Origin: Clostridiales bacterium
GTDB taxonomy: Bacteria > Bacillota > Clostridia > Oscillospirales > Acutalibacteraceae
Length of the DNA: 64,000 nt
Direction: 5' to 3'
NCBI GenBank assembly: GCA_019418545.1
Contig: DYBQ01000002.1
Coordinates: 1,979-65,978 of the forward strand
The position numbers and the translations under genes were made by a program. Positions 52,559-60,652 of this stretch are shown here, piece by piece (the first letter of the stretch is position 1; every line of letters begins with the position of its first letter). Under the pieces are notes generated by a model. The model saw nothing but the letters and a program-made list of their open reading frames with translations, was not told where the DNA came from and did not search any database.

Positions 52559-53755
52559 ATGGAATACGTGTTTTCTAACAGAGTACAGGCACTTAAGCCC
52601 TCTGCTATCCGTGAAATATTTAAATATGCCGCTGACCCGCAAGTGATTTCCCTGTCTGCCGGCAACCCGGCTCCCGAGGCATTCCCAAAAGAGGCTATTG
52701 CGGAAATTACCGCCCGGGTTATGGCCGAACGTCCCATTGACGCCCTGCAATACGGTCAAACGGAGGGCTATGTGCCCCTGCGGAAAACTGTGGCTGCCTA
52801 CATGAAAAAGACCCATCATGTTGGCCGTGATTTTGATGATATTCTCATTACTTCCGGCGCACAGCAGGTGATGGACTTACTTACCAAATCCTTGTGCAAT
52901 GAAGGCGATGTGGTCATTTGTGAAGAGCCCAGTTTTATCGGCTCTCTCAACACCTTCCGCTCCTATAAAGTCCGCCTTCGCGGGGTTCCTATGGAAAAGG
53001 ACGGCATGGATATGCAGGCGCTGGAAAAGGCCTTGCAGGAAGAAAAGACCGCTAAATTTATTTATACCATTCCCAACTTTCAAAACCCCTCCGGCATTAC
53101 TATGAGCTGGGAGAAACGCAAGCAGATGTATGAGCTTGCCAAAAAATATGGCGTGATGATTTTGGAAGATAATCCCTATGGCGATTTGCGCTTTGCCGGG
53201 GAACATGTACCTGCCATTAAGAGCCTGGATGAAGAAGGAATTGTCATGTATGCCGGCACCTTCTCCAAGGTGATTTCTCCCGGCATCCGGGTAGGATATG
53301 GGATTGGCCCCAAGCCGGTATTGCAGAAAATGATTGTGTGCAAACAGGGTGAGGACGTTCACACCGGTATGCTGTCTCAGATTATCTGCGACGAGTTTAT
53401 GACCCGCTATGACTATGACGCTCACTTAGCAGGCCTCAAGGATATTTACCGCAAGAAGAGCGGCATTATGCTGGAGCAAATGGAAAAGCACCTGCGCCCC
53501 TTGGGCATTGACTGGAATCCCATTGAAGGCGGTCTGTTCCTGTGGTGCACACTGCCTGACGGTGTGGATATGCCCGCCTTCTGTAAGGCCGCTGTGCTGA
53601 ACAAAGTCTGTGTGGTGCCGGGCAATGCATTCCTCACTGATGACACTGCTCCCTGCCAGGCTTTCCGCATCAACTTCTCCACGCCCACCGATGAACAGCT
53701 GGTACGTGGTATTGAGATTCTGGCAGAAACGGCCAAACAGGTATTCGCCAAATAA
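52559..53755 (+). CDS. PLP-dependent aminotransferase, class I fold
   Basis: A 398-residue aminotransferase of the group near LysN/aromatic enzymes and the C-terminal part of MocR regulators. Motifs: SLSAGNPAPEAFP, QYGQTEGYVPLRKTVAAYM, TSGAQQVMDLLTK, IYTIPNFQNPSGITMS, EDNPYGDLRF, and the Schiff-base Lys in YAGTFSKVISPGIRVGY. Substrate not defined; 2-aminoadipate, aromatic or branched amino acids are options. The metallo-hydrolase gene begins 15 bases later. Confidence 0.92.
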   Translation: MEYVFSNRVQALKPSAIREIFKYAADPQVISLSAGNPAPEAFPKEAIAEITARVMAERPIDALQYGQTEGYVPLRKTVAAYMKKTHHVGRDFDDILITSGAQQVMDLLTKSLCNEGDVVICEEPSFIGSLNTFRSYKVRLRGVPMEKDGMDMQALEKALQEEKTAKFIYTIPNFQNPSGITMSWEKRKQMYELAKKYGVMILEDNPYGDLRFAGEHVPAIKSLDEEGIVMYAGTFSKVISPGIRVGYGIGPKPVLQKMIVCKQGEDVHTGMLSQIICDEFMTRYDYDAHLAGLKDIYRKKSGIMLEQMEKHLRPLGIDWNPIEGGLFLWCTLPDGVDMPAFCKAAVLNKVCVVPGNAFLTDDTAPCQAFRINFSTPTDEQLVRGIEILAETAKQVFAK

Positions 53756-53770
53756 AAAAGGAGCCATTAT

Positions 53771-54520
53771 ATGAGTCTAATTCAAATTACCGACCGGATA
53801 TGGTATCTTCCCGCCTGTGAGGAAAATGACCGGCCGGTACTTGGATATATTCGGGGCGACCAGTATGCACTGCAAATAGATGCCGGCGCTTCTCCGGCTC
53901 ACGGGGAAGAATTTTCCCGGGAGCTAAAACGCCTTTTATTGCCTGCACCGGATTTTGCAGTGCTTACTCATTGGCACTGGGACCATACCTTTGGTCTCTT
54001 CGGACTTCATTGTCCGGCTATTGCCTGCGAAGAAACCCAGGCCATTTTGGAAAAAGTCTCCCACTGGCAATGGACACCCCAGGCTATGGCAAAGCGGCTG
54101 GAAACCGGTGAAGAAATTCCTTTTTGTGATGAACATATCCGGGTGGAGTATGATAACCCGGAAACCATTCGGGTAACACTCCCTGAAATCACTTTTCAAA
54201 CAAAAATGACCATAGACTTGGGCGGAATCACCGCACAAATTCTCCACATGCCTGCCACTCATTCTCCCGATTGTACGGCTGTACTTCTCCCAGAAGAACG
54301 ATTCATTTTTTTAGGGGACGCTCCGTGTGGGGATTTTTATGGCAGGAATGGCGGATATGATTTGAAAGCCCTGCAGGAAATGATGGCATTTTTAAGAGAA
54401 ATTCCCGCGGACCAATGCTGTCTTGGTCATGGAGAACCGGAAATGATGCAATCACTTCTACAAGAACTGCAAGAGGAAATTTTGATTCCGGCTGTCCAAA
54501 ATGGAGAAACTTGTGAGTAA
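53771..54520 (+). CDS. Metallo-beta-lactamase fold hydrolase
   Basis: A 249-residue cytoplasmic two-metal hydrolase: YALQIDAGASPAH, the ligand motif LTHWHWDHTFG, MPATHSPDCTAVLLP, FLGDAPCG and the C-terminal LGHGEPEM. Substrate unknown (thioesters, lactones and others in the family). AAAAGGAG before ATG 53771. Co-transcribed with the aminotransferase upstream; no terminator is seen before the trpS leader. Confidence 0.9.
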   Translation: MSLIQITDRIWYLPACEENDRPVLGYIRGDQYALQIDAGASPAHGEEFSRELKRLLLPAPDFAVLTHWHWDHTFGLFGLHCPAIACEETQAILEKVSHWQWTPQAMAKRLETGEEIPFCDEHIRVEYDNPETIRVTLPEITFQTKMTIDLGGITAQILHMPATHSPDCTAVLLPEERFIFLGDAPCGDFYGRNGGYDLKALQEMMAFLREIPADQCCLGHGEPEMMQSLLQELQEEILIPAVQNGETCE

Positions 54521-54641
54521 GCGGCATAAATCGTATATAGAGTTGTCCGACTCTGTGGCATGTTTTTCCTTCCATAAAAAAACAGATTTTTGGGCGAAAC
54601 GGCCAAAGCTGTTATGAAAAGATAAAATTTCTTTTCCCTCA

Positions 54642-54670
54642 TTGACAAATGAGAAAAAGCGGACTATACT
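54642..54670 (+). promoter_or_regulatory. trpS promoter
   Basis: TTGACA (54642-54647), exactly 17 bases, TATACT (54665-54670), at the head of the T-box leader. Confidence 0.82.
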
Positions 54671-54676
54671 GAATAT

Positions 54677-54958
54677 CAATAGAAAGAAACTGTTGAGCAG
54701 GAGAAGTATACAGACTAAGAAGCTTTCAGAGAGCCGCGAAAGGTGCGAGCGCGGCAGTTTTCCGTTTGTGGAATGGGCCTGCGAGGGCAGGAGCGAACCG
54801 GGATTTTTTCCATAGTAGTTCCTGACGGGGACTCTGCCCGTTATCAGGAGAGCATACGTGATTTGCGTATGAAAGAAAGCGGGCGCTTTGCGCCAATTTG
54901 GGTGGTACCGCAGGATATGATGCTCCTGTCCCTTATTTGGGACAGGAGCTTTTTGTTT
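54677..54958 (+). promoter_or_regulatory. T-box leader, tryptophan-specific
   Basis: The specifier codon is probably TGG at 54774-54776 (context GAATGGGCC), though a TGG five bases earlier is also possible. Conserved T-box GGGTGGTACCGC lies at 54900-54911. The terminator GCTCCTGTCCC/GGGACAGGAGC with TTTTTGTTTTC ends at about 54958. Uncharged tRNA-Trp should allow read-through into trpS. Confidence 0.93.
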
Positions 54959-55008
54959 TCTATGCAGCACCTTTGGAAAATATTATGTGAATGTGGAGGT
55001 CTTTCTCT

Positions 55009-56028
55009 ATGGAACCCATCAAAACAGAACGTAAACCGGTTATTTTCAGCGCCATTCAGCCCAGCGGCACTATTACACTGGGAAATTATCTGGGAGCTTT
55101 GAAAAACTGGATTTCTTTACAGGATGATTATGACTGCATTTATGCATTGGCCGATTTGCACGCGATTACTGTCCGGCAAGACCCGGCTGCTTTTCGCCGG
55201 AACACGCTGGAAGCCTATGCCCTGCTGCTGGCCTGTGGCATTGATTTGGAGAAGAGCCTGTTCTTTATTCAAAGCCAAGTTCCCGCTCATGCAGAACTCG
55301 CTTGGGTGCTCAACTGCTATACCCAGTTTGGCGAGCTGTCCCGCATGACCCAGTTTAAGGACAAATCTCAGAAGCACCCGGAAAACATCAACGCCGGCCT
55401 GTTTACCTATCCCAGCCTGATGGCAGCCGACATTCTGCTGTATCAGGCAGATTTGGTGCCTGTAGGAGCTGACCAGAAGCAGCATTTGGAATTGACCCGC
55501 AATATTGCCGAGCGCTTTAACGGCGTATACAGCCCCACCTTTAAGGTACCGGACGGCTATATTCCCAAAACCGGCGCACGCATCATGTCTTTGCAGGACC
55601 CCACCCGTAAAATGTCCAAGTCCGATGAAAATGCCAACGGATATATCGCCATGCTGGATAAGCCGGAAGATATTATGCGGAAGTTTAAGCGCGCCGTTAC
55701 AGACAGCGAAGCCTGTGTCCGCTATGCAGAGGGCAAAGACGGCGTCAATAACCTGATGGGCATTTATTCCTGCGTCACGGGCAAGAGCTTTGAAGAAATT
55801 GAGAGGGATTTTGAAGGCAAAGGATACGGCGACTTTAAAGTAGCCGTTGGCGAAGCCGTGGTGGAACACCTGCGTCCTATTCAGGAGCGTTTTGCAGAGC
55901 TTATCAAGGATAAAGCTTATTTGGAAAAATGCTACACGGAAAATGCCGAAAAAGCTGCCCGGATTGCCTACCGTACTCTCTCTAAGGTGATGAAGAAAGT
56001 CGGCTTCCTGCCTATGGGCAAAAAATAA
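55009..56028 (+). CDS. trpS: Tryptophanyl-tRNA synthetase
   Basis: Charges tRNA-Trp; 339 residues, a class I enzyme. Motifs: FSAIQPSGTITLGNYLGAL (the HIGH-type motif as TLGN), YALADLHAIT, MAADILLYQADLVPVGADQKQH, and RKMSKSDENANGYIAM (KMSKS). GGAGGT is eight bases before ATG 55009. Controlled by the T-box upstream. Confidence 0.97.
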   Translation: MEPIKTERKPVIFSAIQPSGTITLGNYLGALKNWISLQDDYDCIYALADLHAITVRQDPAAFRRNTLEAYALLLACGIDLEKSLFFIQSQVPAHAELAWVLNCYTQFGELSRMTQFKDKSQKHPENINAGLFTYPSLMAADILLYQADLVPVGADQKQHLELTRNIAERFNGVYSPTFKVPDGYIPKTGARIMSLQDPTRKMSKSDENANGYIAMLDKPEDIMRKFKRAVTDSEACVRYAEGKDGVNNLMGIYSCVTGKSFEEIERDFEGKGYGDFKVAVGEAVVEHLRPIQERFAELIKDKAYLEKCYTENAEKAARIAYRTLSKVMKKVGFLPMGKK

Positions 56029-56070
56029 GCACAACACTGGACGAAGACACTAAAGCCAAATCTGAATAAA

Positions 56071-56114
56071 AAGGCCCCGCCAACAAAAGGAAACCTTTTT
56101 TGGCGGGGTCTTTT
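56071..56114 (+). terminator. trpS terminator
   Basis: AAGGCCCCGCCA and TGGCGGGGTCTTTT pair around an A-rich loop with a small inner AGG/CCT stem, 43 bases after trpS. On the minus strand GGGGCCTTTTTATTC follows, so it may also end the TIR operon. Confidence 0.85.
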
Positions 56115-56132
56115 CTATTTTATCTGCGGATT

Positions 56133-57971
56133 TTATTCGGAGGAATTTTCGGGCCTGCGGCTTAGACGGGAATTGATAAATGTTTCTGATTCCGGGTCCT
56201 GCCAGGAATGGTCCCGATATAATACAGTTTCCAACGATTCAAACAGTTCATTCAAAATACTGTGATACAGGTTATCCACCGGTACACTATAACAGTGGGG
56301 AATAATCCCAAACTCCAGATAAAAAAGGGTTTTCCGGGGAACCTGGTTGGGAGAACAGACACAATACAGGGTTTCATATTCTCCGTCAAAAAAAATTTTG
56401 GAAGCTACATAACATTCATCAGCTGAATTATATACGCCATCATCCCCCTTATATTTCTGGTTCATCTCCTCACCCAAAAGCGCTTCCTGTGGAATCCCTT
56501 TCCCCAGCAGATATTGGACTCCTGCATCGCTCAAACTGACGGTATCTACAATTTTTCCGTTTCTATGGCGGCTTCCCGGTACATAAATAACCGCTTCCCT
56601 CCCCTCTTCTGTGAGCTTTTCATAGAGCTCTGCTGCAAAATCAAGGCGGGCGGCAAACTCTGTGCCGGGAACCTTTTTTCGTTTTAATGGATGCTGAGCA
56701 GCTACTTCTATCAGAACCATATCAGACAAATCTTTCCGCTCTTCCATGTTTTCCATCGCTTGGCGGTACTTTTCGTCCCAATAGGCCCGTGCCTGCTTTT
56801 TTTCCAGGAAAAACGGCCGGCTGTCACTGTCTTCCCGGATTTTGAGAACACCACCCCGCTGGACAGCAATTTTCATCACTGCCCGGCAATGTATCAACAA
56901 AAGGTCCGCCGTTTCCCCAGGGATTCCCTCTCCATGCACCTGCAATAAAATGCTCCGGCTGGCGGTGCGCATGGGCGGCATTGTAAGAGATACCCAGCCC
57001 CAGCTGTGCCCATCTGCATATTCTGCCAGAAAAATGGTTTGGCGCAGTAACGTATAGCTGCAATAACAGGTAACTTCTCCTATTTTTTCTTCTCCGCACC
57101 GGGCTTTGGCTGCCTTGACGGCTTCTTTTAAATAGCCGGTCATTGCATCAAATTCATCCGCAAGCCTCTTATAGTTTGCTTTTACGCCTTCTTCATCATC
57201 AGCCCGTTCAATTGCGGCGATATCTCCACAGAAGTCTGAATATTGGTTGGGAAGAATCACATTGATGTTGGTACCGCTAAGCAATGCTTCCGTCAGGGCA
57301 TCCATTGCAATGGTTTTGATGAGCCCAGCGCCAGTAGTGGCAAACAGAGTGATTTCCTTTGCCCCCAATATATGTGCTTTGATTTCCGATGAAGCCAGCG
57401 GCATATCCGTTACAGCATCAATCCCATGGCCATCACAATACTCCAAAATTTTGCCATATTCTTCCTTGCTCATTCCGATATAGGGTCGCTGGGACTTCTG
57501 ACTGCCCGCCAGTGTATTGAGAAAGTCCTCAATTTTTAAAACCATCTCTTCCGACTTTTCTGCTTTCATCCAAGGAAAAGACTCAAAAAACAGCGCGGTT
57601 TTTCCCGGGCTTTGCGCGTCAATATACAATAAGTCTGCGGCGGAAAAAATATTCCCCAGCGCTTCATATTGCTTAGCACCGGAGCAGATAGGAACTTTTC
57701 TGCACTGACTGTTCTGCAAATACATAGCCACGCTTAGCTCGTAGATACAGTACAAGCTGCGCACATAGTTTTCGGTGATAATCGGGATAAAATAATCGCA
57801 CTGCTCAATTTCGCCGTTAATGCGGTTGAGCAGCCCATCCCCTGCTGCCACACCGGTTTCCGGATTAGAAGAATAAAATAACGTGATATCTGAGCTGCAA
57901 GCTTTCCATATGGATACCAGCTTTTCAATCACATTTCCGTCTTCACTGCAATGGCTGATAAAAATTTTCAT
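56133..57971 (-). CDS. TIR-domain protein with a C-terminal DUF218-like domain
   Basis: A 612-residue three-part protein. (1) Residues 1-130: TIR domain, KIFISHCSEDGNVIEKL, ETGVAAGDGLLNRINGEI, and CIYELSVAM with Glu78 in the place of the NADase glutamate. (2) About 165-400: alpha/beta part with ITLFATTGAGLIKTIAMD and LLSGTNINVILP, recalling phospholipase D-like folds but with no HKD motif. (3) About 430-600: DUF218/YdcF-like (RLDFAAELYEKL, VSLSDAGVQYLLGKGIPQEAL, CVCSPNQVPRKTLFYLEFGI). Enzyme, signal and partner are inference. Last gene of the four-gene operon. Confidence 0.75.
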   Translation of the reverse strand: MKIFISHCSEDGNVIEKLVSIWKACSSDITLFYSSNPETGVAAGDGLLNRINGEIEQCDYFIPIITENYVRSLYCIYELSVAMYLQNSQCRKVPICSGAKQYEALGNIFSAADLLYIDAQSPGKTALFFESFPWMKAEKSEEMVLKIEDFLNTLAGSQKSQRPYIGMSKEEYGKILEYCDGHGIDAVTDMPLASSEIKAHILGAKEITLFATTGAGLIKTIAMDALTEALLSGTNINVILPNQYSDFCGDIAAIERADDEEGVKANYKRLADEFDAMTGYLKEAVKAAKARCGEEKIGEVTCYCSYTLLRQTIFLAEYADGHSWGWVSLTMPPMRTASRSILLQVHGEGIPGETADLLLIHCRAVMKIAVQRGGVLKIREDSDSRPFFLEKKQARAYWDEKYRQAMENMEERKDLSDMVLIEVAAQHPLKRKKVPGTEFAARLDFAAELYEKLTEEGREAVIYVPGSRHRNGKIVDTVSLSDAGVQYLLGKGIPQEALLGEEMNQKYKGDDGVYNSADECYVASKIFFDGEYETLYCVCSPNQVPRKTLFYLEFGIIPHCYSVPVDNLYHSILNELFESLETVLYRDHSWQDPESETFINSRLSRRPENSSE

Positions 57972-58001
57972 ACCTTCCCCTGCCCCTTCTTCTGTTGACA
58001 G

Positions 58002-58364
58002 TTACTGTCTGACAAAGCCCAAATAACGCGTTCCCTGAAAACTGAGTTTGCCAACATCCCCCTCGGCAAGCTGCCCATACTCCCAGCCGTTTATCTGAAA
58101 TTCGATTCTGTCACCGGACTCCACCTCAAAAGTGGCATAGTAGGTGGTCGATGTACTGACATGATTATCGTGATGGTGGTGATGGCACTCCTCCCGTTTT
58201 CCCGTAACCTTTGCAGGAACTGTTAGACGGGGCGAATGATTATTTCTATTCCACTGGCCAATCCCCCTCACAGCAGCGAGGATAAACATGACGATTACTA
58301 CAAAAAATACCAATGTAAACATAAGGGAAAACATATCAAATCCTATGTCAAAAAAACCAAACAT
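58002..58364 (-). CDS. DUF2500 family membrane protein
   Basis: A 120-residue protein with one N-terminal span (MFSLMFTLVFFVVIVMFILAAV) and an outer or cytoplasmic beta domain: VPAKVTGKREE, a His-rich stretch (HHHHHDNH), TYYATFEVESGDRIEF, GDVGKLSFQGTRYLGF, which fits DUF2500. Function unknown; the His run could bind metal. ATG 58364 shares its first base with the ogg stop codon (TGATG), so translation is coupled. Confidence 0.85.
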   Translation of the reverse strand: MFGFFDIGFDMFSLMFTLVFFVVIVMFILAAVRGIGQWNRNNHSPRLTVPAKVTGKREECHHHHHDNHVSTSTTYYATFEVESGDRIEFQINGWEYGQLAEGDVGKLSFQGTRYLGFVRQ

Positions 58365-59188
58365 CAGGAATTCTCCTTTTCAAAAGTCCGTATATAATGA
58401 AAGAGATATTGCTGAGCAACTCCCGCATAAGGACCAAAATCCTCCGGCTTTTTTTCGGGGAACCATCTCTCCATCACCCGTTTCATCCAAACATCCATTG
58501 GGAATGCTTCGAGCCGGTGGAAACCATATAACAAGGCACATTCTGCCACTTTGGGCCCCACGCCATGAATGAGCATCAGCGTTTCTCGGGCCTTTCCTAT
58601 TTCCATATGGGGAATCTCTTGTAAATCCACTTTTCCTTCTGTTACCAAGCGGGCCGCCGAAAGCAGATATTTAGCACGAAATCCAGCGCGCAGCGGCGCC
58701 AGCTCCTCCACCGAAGAAACCGCCAGCCGTTCTGGTCCCGGAAACAGAAATTCCCCACCCGGGCCTGGCTCTCCCAGCGTTTCACACAAACGGCGGATAA
58801 TCCCTTTAATCCGGGGAATGTTGTTATTCTGCGAAATAATGAAGGAGCAAAGGGCTTCCCAGGCATCCTGCCGCAAAATACGAATCCCCCCTGCATAGGC
58901 ACAGGCTTCCTGCAATACCGGGGATAATTTACTTAGCTCTTGGCGAATGGCTGGATAATCGGTATCCAAATCAAAATAGGGCTTCCATATTTCTTCAAAT
59001 TCCTGCTCGGTACAGGATAACACAAGAGTTTTCCCTTCCTTTCTCAAAGAAAGGCGTTTTCCAAAAGCAACTCCCTGCCACACATCCCCAGTCTTTTCCC
59101 AGCGAAAGCTCTGCCCACAGTCCAGCGTCTGGTCTGGCTCAAAAACTGCCGGAATCTTTATTTCCTGTAAAGTATCCATTTTCATCAT
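58364..59188 (-). CDS. ogg: 8-oxoguanine DNA glycosylase (Ogg type)
   Basis: Removes 8-oxoguanine from DNA and nicks the strand. 274 residues: an N-terminal domain with QTLDCGQSFRWEKTGDVW, and the HhH-GPD fold with SFIISQNNNIPRIKGIIRRL, LIHGVGPKVAECALLYGF (catalytic Lys) and EAFPMDVWMKR (catalytic Asp). The start lies directly at the stop of the DUF6062 gene (TAAATG); ATGs at 59185 and 59179 are also possible. Confidence 0.93.
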   Translation of the reverse strand: MMKMDTLQEIKIPAVFEPDQTLDCGQSFRWEKTGDVWQGVAFGKRLSLRKEGKTLVLSCTEQEFEEIWKPYFDLDTDYPAIRQELSKLSPVLQEACAYAGGIRILRQDAWEALCSFIISQNNNIPRIKGIIRRLCETLGEPGPGGEFLFPGPERLAVSSVEELAPLRAGFRAKYLLSAARLVTEGKVDLQEIPHMEIGKARETLMLIHGVGPKVAECALLYGFHRLEAFPMDVWMKRVMERWFPEKKPEDFGPYAGVAQQYLFHYIRTFEKENS

Positions 59189-59908
59189 TTATCGATTTTT
59201 CTCCCCGGCATTGGCCTCAACCTGTGGATGACGGGATGTGAGGAACCAAATCGCACGCTCAATGGAATCCCGAGAATTTCCCCAGTCTGCATCCTTGTTT
59301 CGATAGTCGAACATTCGGCAAAAATGGGTGACATCCCCTTCTACCTCATTCAGGTATTTCAGTGCCAAACCTCGGGTTTCCTCATGAAACAGCGGAAACA
59401 CCTTTTTGTTCATTTTCAATCCGGCTTTCAGCAGAGTACGGTAGTGAGGCAGGCAAATACAAGGCTGCTGGGCATAGAGCTGTCGGAATTCCTCCTCCTT
59501 TTCCCACAGCTTTACCACCGTTTCCAATAGATGCTCCATGTTGGTTTCAATATTTTCACAAATAAAACAGCTGTGTGCCCGTTGGTCTGCCGCAGGCAGC
59601 AGCTTTTTAGAAGCCGTTTTCTGGTCGGCCTTGCCATCGGGAAACACATCTTTTTCCACTTCTTGAAGCAGACTTTCCAAAATTAAGGCCACCGAAAGCC
59701 GGCTTCCCCGAGCCAGAATCTGGTCAAAATGCTCCTTACAAAATCCCAGTCGGTTTGTCTCGATTCGCACATCCGGCTCCATCATCGCCGCTCCGGTGAT
59801 ATAGGTTGCCATCCGGTCTTCCAGCATATCCCGCATCCGGCAAATTGGGCAGCCGTCACGTGGTTCAAACACCTCGCTGATAGGAATGGTACATATATCT
59901 TCACGCAT
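59189..59908 (-). CDS. DUF6062 family Cys-rich protein
   Basis: A 239-residue soluble protein with four Cys/His groups: GCPICRMRD, GFCKEHFDQ, HSCFICENIE and PCICLPHYRTLL. The spacing looks like two metal sites, perhaps zinc or iron-sulfur. It fits the Clostridial DUF6062 family as I recall it; no function is known. AAGGAGG before ATG 59908. First gene of the operon with ogg, DUF2500 and TIR genes. Confidence 0.8.
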   Translation of the reverse strand: MREDICTIPISEVFEPRDGCPICRMRDMLEDRMATYITGAAMMEPDVRIETNRLGFCKEHFDQILARGSRLSVALILESLLQEVEKDVFPDGKADQKTASKKLLPAADQRAHSCFICENIETNMEHLLETVVKLWEKEEEFRQLYAQQPCICLPHYRTLLKAGLKMNKKVFPLFHEETRGLALKYLNEVEGDVTHFCRMFDYRNKDADWGNSRDSIERAIWFLTSRHPQVEANAGEKNR

Positions 59909-60589
59909 TTCGTTTCCTCCTTTAAAAATCGACTTTCTCCTATGATTTTTTATTTTATCATAGCATAAATCTTAGAAAACGAAAATGGGGCGAACAGATT
60001 TTTTGGTTTATATCTCTGTTGAAAATGTTGAAAACTTGGAATAGTTTTCAATACTTGTTGATACATCAAAATATCGACATAAAACATCAATAATATTATA
60101 TACAAAATATAGTGGTTTCGATTTAGTTTGCCACAATGCCACAAAATATGGCCTGTTTTTTATACAAATGGTTTTTAATTTTCTTTTACAAAATAGATAC
60201 AAGAAGTTTACATAAAGGAGTTTTCCAAACTGTGGAAAGATAAATTCCACCAGAAAGACCCCGAAATTATTGAAGTTATTCACTTTTTCCACAGTGTTTT
60301 CAACATATTCCTTTCTATTCTTAACTGATATTATGTAAACATCATGTAAATACCTTCTGTATAAAATACTTTGTTTGCCATATATCTAAAACGATTGTTT
60401 TTAGGATTAAGGGCTTAAAACGTTGTTTTTTTGCACATTTTTAAAAACTCTCAAAACATTATTATATGCCAATTCACCTGTATCATCTCTTGTCCCTAGG
60501 CTATCTCTGAAATACATTTTTCCTCTTAAAAAGCAAAAAAACAATAACTTCTATTGTGGAAAACTAATGAAATTCTAATCATAAAACAA
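59909..60589. other. AT-rich gap without genes
   Basis: About 680 bases, much more AT-rich than the rest of the window. No ORF with a ribosome site. It holds three motifs near the DnaA box TTATCCACA: TTTTCCACA at about 60286, its reverse TGTGGAAAA at about 60556, and TGTGGAAAG at about 60232. It must hold the promoter of the DUF6062 operon at its left end. Nothing else recognised. Confidence 0.5.
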
Positions 60590-60631
60590 CTCATCCCTAT
60601 GATACGAAAGGGGTTGTATCATAGGGATGAG
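60590..60631 (-). terminator. Terminator of the surface protein gene
   Basis: CTCATCCCTATGATAC and GTATCATAGGGATGAG are perfect 16-bp complements around a ten-base loop; on the minus strand GTTGTTTTATG follows. Confidence 0.85.
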
Positions 60632-60652
60632 CATCTCTTGGTTATGTGATAA

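Noticed and set aside
58155..58190. His-rich run in the DUF2500 protein as a cloning tag or low-complexity artefact
   Set aside because: It is internal, in frame and typical of DUF2500 proteins.
59909..60589. Chromosomal replication origin
   Set aside because: No dnaA, dnaN, recF or gyrB next to it and only imperfect boxes; kept only as a low-interest note.
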